Shown here in pieces: positions 23,300 through 34,922 of a DNA stretch of 64,000 nucleotides. Position 1 is the first letter of the stretch. Every line of letters starts with the position of its first letter. The position numbers were made by a program, and so were the translations under genes. The notes beneath the pieces were generated by a model, which had not been told where the DNA came from, made no database searches, and saw nothing but the letters and a program-made list of their open reading frames with translations. Origin of the DNA: Adiantum capillus-veneris (lineage: Eukaryota; Streptophyta; Polypodiopsida; Polypodiales; Pteridaceae); contig CM043947.1 of NCBI GenBank assembly GCA_014529385.2, positions 100,551,811-100,615,810 on the forward strand, given 5' to 3'.

Positions 23300-24800
23300 C
23301 CTTCATCCATTGTTTTTCTTGATGGATTTTTTGAAGCATATCATGTGTTAGTGGTAAATGATACTTTTTTAACCGACACCCACTAATCCAATTTGGCATT
23401 TCTTCTCCTGCCAATGTAGCAAGTTTGACAGCTCCACTTTGTGGTAAGTCACTAATCACAAAGGGTCCCATCCCTCGCTTTTTAAGTTTTTTGGCGTGTG
23501 CTTCAAAGTATAAACAAGTACATAATCACCTGTTTTGAACTCTTTCGTACGCACATGCTTGTCAAAAAATTGTTTTTAGCATAGTTCGAAGCTACAGCTC
23601 GCACTCAAAGTTCATCTAGCATTTCAAGATCATCTATTCTTGATGAGAGCTCATGGCCTGTCCATTCTAAGGGTTTCGCTATCGTAGAGTTGGAACTAAA
23701 AACTCTATGGGTAATATAGCGTTTAGACCAAACACCATGTTGTACGGTGTTGTTCCAATAGATGTTTTATAAGCTACCCGGTATGCCCATAGTGTTGAGT
23801 GTAATTGTTGATCCCAGTCGGTCCTTAACTCTGGTACAATTTTAGTCAAAACACTGCATAGTGTCTTATTTGTGGCCTCAGCTTGTCCATTTGCCTATGT
23901 GGATGATATGGAGCAGATTTTCTATGTATGACCATGAATTCCTCTAGCAGATATTCAATGACTTCATTAAGAAAATGTGTTCCTCAATCACTGACAATTT
24001 CTATTGGTAATCCGTATCGTACAAAGACATTCTCATACAAAAATTGTGCAGTGGTTCTTGTGTCTGCTTTTTGTGTTGCTTTGGCTTCAGTCCATTTTGT
24101 GAGATAGTTCGTAGCCACAATGATATATTGGGTATGGGTGTGATATGCAGGGGGTGAAATAGGCCCCACAAAATCAATTTCCCATTTTGCAAATGCCTGT
24201 GCTCCCATCATTGGCCGTAGTGGCATCTCATCTCTCTTTATCAGCACCTTAGTGCGTTGACGTACATCACAACGTTTTACAAACTCCTCAGCATCCATGT
24301 GCAATGTAGACCACCATATTCCTGCGGTTAAGACAATTTTTGCCGTCTCATCGCCTGAAAAATGGCCTCCACTTATTCCTTCATGTGCGTGTTCTAGATT
24401 CAGCAGGTATTCACTTTCACTTTCACAGATTCTAAGTTGATTGTCCTTTCCTCTCTTGTAGAGTTGATTTCCAATTAAATTAAAGTCTTGAGCCTCCCAC
24501 TCTATAGACCTTTTTCGCACTTTTGTTATGTTTTTAGGAAATGTCCTTGTTGTTAAGAAATCAATGATATATTGACTCCATGCAGGTGCAATGGTTACCT
24601 GAAACAATGTCGCGTGATCCACCAATCGTTTGGCACTGCATATAGTACAATTATTAACATAAGCAAGTGTGTTAGCATACATAATTGGCCAATAAACTCC
24701 TAAGTGTTTCAATCTTTAGTGTGTTTTCATTGTTGAACAATGAAATGCACAATCTTGGATGTGTGCTTCTTCAAGATAACACTCGAATTCCTCTGGATTT
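23300..24800 (-). pseudogene. Gypsy integrase with two zinc-binding modules
   Basis: The enzyme would join element DNA to host DNA. The first H2C2-type module is HIQDCAFHCSTMKTH...YWPIMYANTL...CTIC (about 24,770-24,640). After a linker (SQYIIDFLTT) comes a second module, HEGISGGHFSGDETA...CDVRQR, where the last Cys is Arg (CGT). The catalytic core follows: WEIDFVGPI with the first Asp, then IVSD, then a TGA where the family has Arg, then GTHFLNEVIEYLLEEF. A 2-bp insertion precedes the third acidic residue in an ANGQAEATNKTL-like segment (about 23,900-23,870). Several further lesions lie at 23,700-23,500. The C-terminal tail has the GPF motif (KKRGMGPFVISDL). Confidence 0.85.
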
Positions 24801-24874
24801 ATACATAATCATAGAATTTGGTCCAAGCCTAGATGGTACAGTCGTCCTGCAATCAACTGAAATTTTTTTGTTTG

Positions 24875-25335
24875 TTAAAATGTTTGTTGTTTGGATCGAT
24901 CTTCCTTGTTATCAAATCTACCTCCAAACGAAAGAATGCTAACAATTTCCTGAGACCATTTGGGTATCATTTCAATATTGAAAAGATAAGCATCAGGTAT
25001 GTCATCATCTACTCCTTCAGGAGCTTCCCCGTTTTGTAGCCTTGAAAGATGATCCACCCGTAGATGAGTTTTACCTTTTCTTACTACCACTGTGAATTCA
25101 AACTCCAGTAATATAATAAACCACCGTACAATTCTCCCAGTATTGCATGGTTTATTTACTAGATACAAAAGAGCTCGATGATCTATGAAGAACACAAATT
25201 TGTTTGCAAGCAAGTAATGCCAAAATTTCTTTACAGCATAAATCACTCCTAATCCCTCTCTTTCAGTGGTAATGTAGTTCTTTTCTGCACTATTTAGCTG
25301 TCGGCTTGTATAAAAAACTGGGAAATCCATTGTTC
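24875..25335 (-). pseudogene. Gypsy RNase H, main part
   Basis: Contains DFPVFYTSRQLNSAEKNY, TEREGLGVIYAVKKFWHYLL, DHRALLYLVNKP and the HLRVDHLSRL motif typical of Ty3/gypsy RNase H. The stretch is open for 151 codons. Its N-terminal strand with HIDASAYTIGSILAQPGD lies at 25,620-25,555, separated by the MITE-like insertion at 25,343-25,551. Confidence 0.9.
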
Positions 25336-25342
25336 CGTCTCC

Positions 25343-25551
25343 CCGCGGCAGTCACTTATCAAAAGACCCCTATATCACATGCGTTCAAGAGGTAATTAAT
25401 AATACCCCAATATACATACTATACTTACACTGTGAGCCTATTTAAAAAACCCCCACCCCCCTCTATATGTATACATTTTGGTCTTTTAATAATCCTCTCC
25501 GGTTAACTCACGTGATATCATACACATTCTAAAAAGTGACCGCCCCGGGTG
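25343..25551. mobile_element. 209-bp MITE-like insertion inside RNase H
   Basis: It separates two halves of the conserved segment ILAQPGD|GTMDFPVFY, which join in frame when the insert and one copy of CGTCTCC are removed. CGTCTCC is repeated at both flanks (25,336-25,342 and 25,552-25,558). The ends are imperfect inverted repeats: CCGCGGCAGTCACTT on the left against CACCCGGGGCGGTCACTT read inward from the right. It has no coding capacity. The 7-8 bp duplication suits a hAT- or Mutator-derived MITE; the family is not assigned. Confidence 0.75.
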
Positions 25552-25554
25552 CGT

Positions 25555-26670
25555 CTCCAGGTTGAGCCAGAATACTCCCAATTGTGTATGCAGATGCATC
25601 AATGTGAACATGGAATATCTTTTCCCAATCTGGTGCTTTAAGTACAGGTGTTGATACAAGGTTCTCCTTAAGTTTTTGGAATGAAGTTTCACACTCCTCA
25701 ATCAAGTCGAAACTGACTAATAAGCTATATAGAGGTTGTGCAATGACCGTATACATATATATGAATCTTCGATAGTATCTACAGTGTCCCATGAAAGATT
25801 GTACTTGTTTGGCATTAGTAGGCCTGAGCAAGTCTTCTATGACTCTAATTTTGTCTAGGTCAGTGGTTATGCCATTTCTTGAGACAATATATCCTAAGAT
25901 GCAGCTTTGCCTTACCATAAAAATGCACTTTTCCGAGTTGAGACAGATTCGATACATTCTGTACTTCTCAAATACCTTTTGTAAATGGTCAATATGTTCT
26001 TTTTGTATAAGAGAGAGTGGACACAGAGAACATCCATATATATTTCTAAGAATATTCTCAGGTATTCTTTGAACGCATGAGTCATTAACCTTTGGAAGGT
26101 AGCTGGAGCATTGGTTAGGCCAAAAGGCATAACCCTATATGCATATATTCCCCACTCTGTGGCAAATGCTGTTTTGTGTCGATCCTCTATTGCAATTGCC
26201 AATTGGTTATACCCCGAAAATCCATCTAAAAAGGAATAAGACCGTTTTCCTACCACCCTCTCAAGCACATGTTCTGTGATCGGCAAGGGATAATTATCTC
26301 TTATTGTGGTTGCATTCACTTTTTTGAGGTTCACACACACACACACACACACACGCAACTTTCCGTTCTTTTTGGGAATAACCACAATGGGTGACACCCA
26401 ATTTGTATGCTTGATTTTATAGATGAATTCAGCATCCATCAGCTTGTCAATCTCCTCTTTGATTCATTTAGCGAATGTGTCATTATATGTGTAAGGACAT
26501 TGTTTGCTAGGTTTGGCATCTGATTTCTAAGGAATTGTATGTTGGCATATCGATGGATCACTCCTTTGAGGTCTTTGTAGGACCATGAAAACACATCTTT
26601 ATACTTCTTGAGAAGTTGTGTTAGCCTTTCTTCTTCTTCAGGCTCTAAATCAGTTGCTATATAGACAGGC
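25555..26670 (-). pseudogene. Gypsy reverse transcriptase
   Basis: Begins with a pre-RT linker (LEPEEEERLTQLLKKYKDVF, about 26,650). Then come KLMDAEFIYKIKHTNWVSPI, VVIPKKNGKLRVCV, DGFSGYNQLAIAIED, YRVMPFGLTNAPATFQRLM and the catalytic loop, read as IYMDVLCVHS. The family has two adjacent Asp; here the second is Val (GTT), so the polymerase is dead. A frameshift follows, after which the thumb/connection continues as MYRICLNSEKCIFMV through FMGHCRYYRRFI. An in-frame run of AC/GT repeats (26,332-26,354) expands the VCV segment. Confidence 0.92.
26332..26354. repeat. (AC)n microsatellite inside RT coding sequence
   Basis: The run encodes repeated Val-Cys after GKLR on the minus strand, lengthening strand beta of the palm without breaking the frame. 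Confidence 0.85.
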
Positions 26671-27727
26671 TGAGGCTCTTTGCCTGGCGCAACGAGGTCT
26701 ATCCGTTTTGATTCTTTCCCTTATTGGTGGTTTCATTATTATTTTTTTGTCTTGGATGGTGAATTTTCGATAGTGGGATGGTACATTCATGTTTTCCTTT
26801 TCTGAATCCTCCTTACCGTCACTCCCTCAGTAGTCCATACCTCTCGTAACGACCATTTTAGTTCTTGGTATTTCTTTTTACGCTCCATTTTGGTCCACTC
26901 TGGATCTTTTGTCTTTTCTTGTTTTGATTGTTGATATTTTCTTGTTTTTGTTTCTGTTTTAGTTTTCCGTGCTTGTTTTATTTCCTCATGTGTCCTTTCC
27001 CTTCTAACTCTTGAGAATCTTCCTGATATTTGGTCTTTTACACAATCCTCTGCCTTGACAAGCATTAGATAGTGAGTTTTATCTTTTATCATGGGCATCA
27101 GGTTCTCTCTAATTTTTTTTTCTATACTTTTTTTCCTATAGCGTTCCTGGCGTCTAGGGTGTTGATTTGCAAAATCATAAAACTTGATATTTGCGGTTGT
27201 CTCCCCACGCTCGCTTGAGCTGTCTGAACACTCGTTATCTGCATCATTACTTAATTCCAGATGCTCAGAGGAGTCATAAAACTATTCTTGTTCTGGTGAG
27301 TCTACATACTCATCTCCTGCTAGTATAAGGCTTACCATGTAATAGGGTAGCACATCATAGCCATCCTTATCGCAAAATTTTGTCATTGGGCTATCTATAA
27401 TGGTACAGACATCCAATGTTGCTAGTATGTGTTCCCTTCGAGAAGTTTTAAGGCATCTTCGAGAAAAGGTTTCGGAATGTAATCCTTGTCCTCAATAGCT
27501 CTTTCTAAGATGCATTCCTCTCTTTTTAAGCTCCCACAATGTGAAGCTCCGCACATCCATAGCTCTTTTTTTTGCCCTAACCATGCTGGGAGTTCGGACC
27601 CTGCCAATGTAGCTGAATCAAACTCTTCCACTGGTGTCTGGTTCACATCCTTGCAACTATAGTCTTTTAGGTATACTTTGGTTGTAGTCTCCCCACCTCT
27701 GAGGTATATGTGGTCGTAACCCCAATC
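26671..27727 (-). pseudogene. Gypsy linker between protease and reverse transcriptase
   Basis: Two open pieces (27,646-27,422 and 27,098-26,787) joined by short runs with stops. The first begins NQTPVEEFDSATLAGSEL, the second is very rich in Lys, Arg, Glu and Gln (KTKTETKTRKYQQSKQ). It lies where Tat-type elements have a poorly conserved linker. No enzymatic motif. Confidence 0.6.
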
Positions 27728-28322
27728 CTAGACCATCTTTAATTGTCTCATGGATGGTCTTCCCAAGATGATCTCGTAATTGTTCTTTTTGTCGAAATCA
27801 ACTATTGCAAATGTATGCTTATACTCGATTCCGCAAGAGGTGACAATTACTTTTTCTAAAAGTCCTAAAGGCTTTTCCATGAACCCATCTTCCAGTTGCA
27901 ATTTCATTCTGGTAGCTCTCAAAGCCGGTTTTCCCCATTTTTTTCCAGATTTATTTGGTGGCGATAGCGACTCCCGCTCCACTGTCAAGAATAGCTTTGG
28001 AAACTACACCTTGGAATTCTACTGGTAGTGTGGTATTTCCATCTTCTCCCTCGCAATATTCTCCAACCTTGTTTAAAGGTACTAGCCTAGTGTTTAGTTG
28101 AGGCTTGTCCAATTCTCTGATCCCTTCTTGAAGCTTTGTGGTAGGATCTATTACTCCAAATTTTTCTAAGCATTTGCCTACGGTGGTCCACATGTTTGGT
28201 CGTAACCTCAGGAGTTTGGCTAACGTGATTGTGCATGCCATAGGGGTGGACAATAACTCAATCAACCCTTGTGAATCCATCACTCTGTTGGAAGAAAATC
28301 TTTGAGATGGGATTGATCTCAC
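27728..28322 (-). pseudogene. Gypsy aspartic protease
   Basis: Would process the Gag-Pol polyprotein. The active-site segment SKAILDSGAGVAIATK (about 27,990-27,950) has the canonical Asp-Ser-Gly; after a short frameshift it continues through a FAIVDFDKKNNYEIILGRPS segment, matching the ILGRP motif of plant retropepsins. It is preceded by a region with TPMACTITLAKLLRLRP. One frame break lies at about 27,950; otherwise the domain is well kept. Confidence 0.85.
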
Positions 28323-28406
28323 CTCAGACTTAGCTTCATACTCCCCTAGGTAGGAGGGTAGAGTTTTTAGCTAGTCTAGTTGGCTGTGCCTCGAACTAAT
28401 TGAACC

Positions 28407-29060
28407 CTAGTCTCCCCCTTGTGAATGCATATCAAAGTTCATTTGTGATCTTGCCTCAAACTCTTCAATGGGAGGTAAGATCTCATTTTTCTCCTTTCTC
28501 GTGCTATTTATTTGGTGGTTCACCCTGTTAGCTTCATTTACTTCCCAGATTTGCTTCCATAGGTCATCTAAACTGTTACAATTCTTATCCATTTCTACCA
28601 ACATTTTAGGCTGGAAACCATCAATTGTATCATCTGTTGTATTGGGCACTATGATAGGTTCTCTCCTAGACTCAGAGGCAGTCGTGAGTCTCTCCTTCAT
28701 GTCTACTTGTTTCTCTAGAGTTGGTTTGATAGGGGTTGGAGTTGGTACCTCGTGCCAGCTTGCAGGTTTACCAAGCGGATTTTCTATCAAGGATTGGGTT
28801 GTTTCAATTATCTTTCGACACATTTCCAACCTCTCTTTTTCTATTTCTGTATATGGATAATTCATCCATCTGTGCTCTTGGGTTTGGTTGTTTTTGAGTC
28901 TGGCTTCGTATGCTTTTAAAAGTGCGTCCAACTGCTCATTTACTTTTTCTACTAGGACTGATCCTCCCGATCCTTCACTTTTGGGTTCTACTCTTTCCTT
29001 GGCTCCTTTGGTTGTAGCAACGTGTGAACTTAAACTAGTTAGATCCTCTAACCACTCCAA
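28407..29060 (-). pseudogene. Gypsy Gag-protease linker region
   Basis: A 217-codon open frame, hydrophilic and partly coiled coil (EKVNEQLDALLKAYEARLKN, IEKERLEMCRKIIETTQSL), lying between the Gag zinc knuckles and the protease. No known domain. Confidence 0.6.
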
Positions 29061-29201
29061 TCTATCCTTTGTGTGTTTTAACTCCTCAGATAGAGCCGTT
29101 TGCTCTCATTCTCTCTTGGCTTTCACATACGCGCCTTTCTAGCTTTCCAAGTGCTTCTCTGATTTTTCATTTCTGCACTTGGGGCATCGGTCTTTGGCTC
29201 T

Positions 29202-31955
29202 TCAATTATGGGTTCGTTTTTTCATTCGTTGAGCTTGGGCTCGTGGCACTTCCTTAATAGGTATAACTGTCTCGTTTTCTGACCCTCCACGGGAAGGCAC
29301 TGCTTCCAGCATGCTCAAAGTAGTTTTTTCTCCTTTGCTCCGGTTCTTAGGGCAATCAAGAATCAAGTGAGTAATTCCACACACGGTGCAATACACATTG
29401 ACTCTAATGATTTCATCATGAGGACAGTCTCTTAGCCAATGGTCTCTTCCATACTTGTAGCAGGGTCCCTTAGGTTGTTGAGGTGCTCCTTGAGCTCCTC
29501 TCTGTTGGTATGCATGCCTCTGCCCGCCCATGCCTCCATTGGCTATGAACAACAGTGTTTGTTCATCCAAGCTGTATCTTCCTTCTCCTGCTGCCTGTGT
29601 AGCTGTTGGTGGTCCTGTACTTCCAATCATGCTCCAAGGTTCTGGCATTGTGGGTTCTTCCAGTGGATAATAGACAGGATTTGTTGCATATCCATTGGAA
29701 TATTTGTAATATGCATGCATAGGTACCCAAGACTTATCTTCTAATTTGTTTATCGTTGGTGTGTATCTTATGCCGACCAGTCATAATCTTGGTAGAAGTG
29801 GTTGTTGCCCCAATATCGGTTGTGGTCTTTCAACATCTATAGGTCCTGGTAGGTTGCCTGCTTGATACCTAGGCGTCGGTGGAAGTTGAGGAGATGCTAC
29901 CTGAGCTTGCGGAGAATAAGGTCGCTCTCTCACATATCCCTTGTTATAATAACATTCCTCCATCACATGGTTTGTCCATTTTTGTTCAATAGAACACCAC
30001 TTCGGCTGCTTAGCCTGAGGCTTGGCATACATATTAATTTTTTTTAGCACTTTCTCAACAAGCTACTCCTGGCTTATAGCTACTTCGCCTTTCGGTGTTG
30101 TCTTAGCAGACTTGCTTCCACTTTGTTGTGAGGATGAATCGTCATCAAAATCCTTGAATTCACCCTCCTTGTAGACCGCACAATTGTCTACAAGGTAAAG
30201 AGGCTCCTTAGTTAACTCATTTAACGTCGTGCTCCTCTTCATATGTAAGTCATTTTGGAGATTTGCGTTCCTTAGTCCTTGAATAAATATAAGCATAAGT
30301 CTGGACTGAGTTGGCAACTCTTCCACAGGGAAGAAATTCACATATCTTTTTAGTCGTAGGACTGCCTTTCGCACAGATTCCCCTTCTTTCTGTTTGAATT
30401 TATGGATTTGTGAGACTGTATTATGAGCTATCCCCATTTGTGAGAATTCCTCAATAAACTCGTCAAAAATTTCCTCCATAGACTCAAAATCTCTACGCTC
30501 CACAGAGTCAAACCAAGTAGCAGCATCCTCTTCTAGGGTAAGTCCAAACCCTGCAAATTGAGTAGGGAAGTCCAAAAATTCTTCAGCTCTAATTACACGC
30601 ACAAATGCTGCTATGATCCCTAGGATCTCTATTTCCCGTGTATTTCTTGTTTACCCATTTTTGCACCTGAGAAGGTCTAATTCTACGATGGTCTACAAAT
30701 CTCATCATTGGTTCTCCTCGTCCTACTCGATATACCTCCTCTGGCCTTAGGTAGTGGGAGGGTTTCTCTCCCAGAGGTTCCCCTAAGCCATAATTTTTTA
30801 TGGTTCTTGCAAGAGGTGGTTCATCTCTTCTAACTCGTTCTATGGGTTGTCTTCCGGGCTTTGTCGACTCTTGAGTTTTTGGCTTACTCTCACCTTGATA
30901 CTGTGAATAGAGTGGTGGTTCTTGTAAATATCTTAGCCCTCGTGTGGCTGGGTAACCATCTCTGCTTCGGTCTTGTTCTAATGTCGCACTTTGTTGAAGC
31001 CATGCCTGCAATGACGGTTGGGTTGCTTGTTGGTTCTGGTAGTTGAACGCCTGTTGTTGGTTAGAATGTGATGTTGCATTGTACTCTTCTGAAAATGGAT
31101 TTGTTGACTTGCTAGGGGTATAGGTGGACCTTGGTACTTCTTCAGGGGCATATGTTGATGTTTTTGGAACTGTTACCTTTTCTACCTCCTCTCGGAGAAT
31201 TCGTTTGTATTCTCGCCCGTACCTGTAAAAAAAAATGATATCCTTTCCCATAGCAATTTCATAAGAGAAGAAGTAAAGAACCTTGTCTTTGCTTAATTCA
31301 TTTGGGTAGGGTTCTTTGCATCGAAAATAAGAGACTACTCCCTCGCTCTCATGCTTGTAAATTCCCACATTCTCATTATAGGTAGAGACCCTGGTTGTTT
31401 TTTTATCATACATAAAAAGAGCTCCACGTCGATCAATTTTTGGAGGCGGCTCTTGAGCCTCTGAGACCATTTTTACTTTTGCCACATTATCTCCATATCT
31501 GTTGTAATCCTCAGGGTTACTAACTATAAGATAGTGGTTTCCCTTTTCGTCTCGAAATCTATCTCTATCATCATAGAATCGAATTATCTCGAGTCTCTTA
31601 GAAGGTCTTTCTTCTATACAAATACACTTGCGTCCTGGATAGTCAGAATAAACTAGGGCTCCCCTAGAGTTTGTTCCTCTAAGAAGATTATAGTGAACTT
31701 GGCATCGTTCAAAGGGTTTTGGGAGGTACTTCCTCCTAGCATTGGTCCTTCACCAGAGAAACCACCTGGCTGTTGACTACCCATCATGAAGAAGGACTTA
31801 TCTGATGAAGTGTCAATATCACTACCTTGCTCAATGATCGGGGCTAATGGATCTAGCCTTGCCCGAGTTATACTCTCCTCAGTGGACACTAAGCTACCCT
31901 GATCACCTGCCACTTTTTGGTCTCTAGGAATGTCTCTTCCTGATCTTAAATTCAT
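29202..31955 (-). pseudogene. gag: Gypsy Gag (capsid and nucleocapsid)
   Basis: The likely start is the Met of MNLRSGRDIP at 31,955, a start typical of plant gypsy Gag. Open pieces lie at 31,955-31,653, 31,485-30,589, 30,602-30,063, 30,050-29,781 and 29,720-29,202, with stops or shifts between them. The 30,602 piece is the retrotransposon Gag capsid domain (PF03732-like: GLTLEEDAATWFDSVERR, FSQMGIAHN, KEGESVRKAVLRLKRY). The last piece carries two knuckles: CYKYGRDHWLRDC, where the second Cys is Tyr (TAT), and an intact CTVCGITHLILDC. The loss of a zinc ligand is one more sign of decay. Confidence 0.85.
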
Positions 31956-33084
31956 CAAAATTAGCAATGCAATTTATCACAAATCCAACCACAATCAAAT
32001 CAAACCATTTAACCGCTAGAGGTGGTCTTAGTAATGATTGGTATAACTGGAGGGTTAACCTCAACCATTACAGTACTCTATACACTTTGGATGTTCTTGA
32101 TTAGGTCTGCTAATCTGGAATTGTACTTTACCCGAGTATTTGTCAGTCTAGAGGGAAAGTCTTAATTTCGTCTTTGCTCCGTCAAAAGGTCAAACAAGGT
32201 CCAATTTCACTTCTGAAAGAAGTTATGGAACTCTTAAGTCAATTGGAACATCACTCTATGTCCACAGTCAGATTTTGACTTCAAGAAGACCCTGTAGACA
32301 TCCTACGCGTTGGATGCCTACCTGCTCTGTTTTGGCTAAAATTTGCACTATAGATGCCCCTTGATGTGCTGAGTCCTCAGTTGTTCTCATTTTTTGATTT
32401 GGACACCTATAAGCTGGTCAACTGATCAGAAATATGTTCTAGCAGCCTGAGGTTGATCTGATATTTCACCAGTCAAATCAACTCCAATTTGGACCAAAGT
32501 TGACTAGAAGGCTTGCCTAAGGCTATACAACACTCTGCTATGTCCACAGTTAGATTTTGACTTCAATATCATGCCTTAGACATCCTACGCGTAGCATGTC
32601 TAACTGCTCAAAATTGCTCCAAATTCAAACCAGAGACTCCTCTTAAGGTGCTGATCACTCTAGTATGCTCACAATTGGATTTGGAGTGCTAAATCATTGT
32701 GAACAAATCCTATGTGTAGGATGTCTAAGTGCTCTGTTTGACTCCAAACTTGAGCCATAGCTTCCCCTTGATCTCAGCAACCCAATGCTATGCTTAGATT
32801 TTAGTTTGGATTTCAAAAGACCCCAAATTTAGATATTCTAGCCTTTTTCAGTCAAAAATGCTAGAGTCTGCTTAAAACCTAATTTTCTCACCCAATTGAG
32901 ATGAAACCTTTCTCATGCACTCAATAAATCATGTAGATCATGCTCATGAAGACACCCTATGGTTTTGGTCTTAAAATAATGCCTTGGCACCAATTTGGGT
33001 AAGATGTCTGGCAATTTCCGTCTTTTGGCCTTATCCTGTCAAGGTACACTACAAGAGGTTGTGTGCTCTTGTGACGCTGTTAGC

Positions 33085-33295
33085 GACAGAAATACACTGG
33101 GTTTTTATAACCCTCGCCGTCGCTAAAACCGTCGCTAATAGCGTCGCTACGAGAGCGTCGCTATATGCGACGCTACAGGCGTCGCTATATACGTCGCTAT
33201 ATAGAGACGCTCATAGCGACGGTTATAGCGACGTTTACACAGAAGTCTATAGAGACGCTTATAGAGACTCCAGAGCCATAAATAGCGACGCCCGA
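33085..33295. repeat. CACTA 1 subterminal repeats, left end
   Basis: More than ten copies of a motif around GCGTCGCTA / TAGCGACG in both orientations, e.g. ccgtcgctaatagcgtcgct. Confidence 0.93.
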
Positions 33296-33671
33296 GAGAA
33301 ATTTTTTTGGTGACAGGGCATTGAATGCCCTGCCACCCATCAACCATATTGTACTTGATTCACTTTTTAAAAAAAGTGCAAGGGTAGATAATAGACCCAA
33401 AATAGTCACCCACAAGACGCATTGTTTGCAAAATTGACAAGCGTAAAATTGACAATTGTACACATCATAGGCAAAATGAATTGATTGGCAAATTTAATAA
33501 TGACAATTGTACAACATCATAGGCATAAAGAATTGATTGGCAAAATGAACTGCGGTGACAAATGTAATAATATACATGGTTCAAAAAGACGTATAAAATC
33601 CATCTCATGATACATAAGCTATGAGAAACCCTAAACTAATGCTATCTAGCTACGACTAAACTGACGTCGTC

Positions 33672-34899
33672 TAGTCAGACGTCTCATCGTGTCCAAGCGG
33701 CGTATCTGTCAGATTCTGCAAAAAAAGACAATAAGACAGCTTTCAGTAAGTATAAACATATAACGAAATTTATAAAACAATACAAAAAATAGAAAAGAGT
33801 AAACCCTAATACTAACCATGCCGCCGCGAGAACTGAGAATGTCCATCAAAGCGTTTAAGCCCTTCCTGCCTGCGTACTCGCGCTCGTACTGTGTGGGATC
33901 ACGTTCTGTCATCGACCACTGTCAAAACATACAAAGATTTCATTATGTTAGAATTAAAAAACTCATAAACCCTAAACTATCGAACATAAAGAGCAATGCG
34001 AAAACACTTACAAAATCGGCCTCAAATGATGCCCATCCACCACTCCCCAAGTGGTGCAAGCTCCCTGCCTCTACTCGCGCTCTGGCTGCATCCTTTTGTT
34101 GCTTCCACTTGTCGGGATTCTCGCGCGCTGCTTTCTTCGCATTCTTCCAATCTTCTTTGGCCAGCCAATCTGGCCTGTTCCACCCATGCTTGATTGCTTT
34201 TTGCACTTCGGAACGCTTGTGTTTGCAGTATTCGCGCATTCGAATCTTCATCAGGTCTTCATTGAAGCGCTGATCCCGTGTTGGAACGGGAAACTCATCA
34301 TGAAGTATGCTGATGACTCTGTCTTTTAAATCACTTGGTACTTCACTCCATTTGTTTAGTATGTAGTGTCTAAATAGCTGAGAGCAAAGACCACGCATGC
34401 GGGAGATCATCTTCTTTCCGTCATCATCCATGATGATGCCGCCGCTGAAGTCGACGGAGTAAGGCAAGCCCTCTGGCCGGTGACGCGTGAACCTGGGTGT
34501 CCCAGCAGGGGTTTCTAGTGGCGTGTCGATGGGGGTACGGACGTCAAGTGTCTCCACCGACGTCTGGGCCCCGAAGCAAGGAGTGTCGAGTGGGGTGGCT
34601 CCTGGCGGAGTAGGTAGAGGTGTGTAGCTGCTAGGAACAGTCAGCAGTGCAAAACCTGGCGTAGATGGCGATGCTGTGGCTGGTGTGGGGGTAGACAAAG
34701 AAGGGGAGGGTAAAGAGCCTCGTCGAACACGAGGCGGTGTGGAGGCATTGGCGGCGGAATCCCCACAACAACTGCCACCGCCACCGCCACCGTCGACACC
34801 GAAGATTCGGAGCGCGCCAAATGCTCCGAAAGAGAGGGAGATGCGGATGGAGTAGGAATGCGCGATGATGCGCCAGAGCGATGACGCTCCATGTACCAC
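33672..34899 (-). pseudogene. CACTA 1 second gene, TNPA/Transposase_24-like
   Basis: The long first exon (to about 33,991) holds a Pro/Thr/Ser-rich N-terminal half (LPTPPGATPLDTP) and a C-terminal half with YILNKWSEVPSDLKDRVISI, EYCKHKRSEVQKAIKHGW and WLAKEDWKNAKKAARENPDK. This is the pattern of plant En/Spm accessory proteins (PF03004, Transposase_24), presumed to bind subterminal repeats. Consensus donor GTAAGTG follows EADF. A second exon (SMTERDPTQYEREYAGRKG, about 33,918-33,818) and a short last exon ending GHDETSD then a stop (about 33,715-33,672) fit family gene structure. The exact start codon was not settled; no internal stop was seen in the first exon. Confidence 0.7.
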
Positions 34900-34922
34900 T
34901 GTCTCTGCTGTCTCTCCTCCAT

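Noticed and set aside
33943-34273. Plus-strand ORFs opposite the CACTA 1 second gene
   Set aside because: They lie antisense to a coding exon with a clear transposon-protein pattern.
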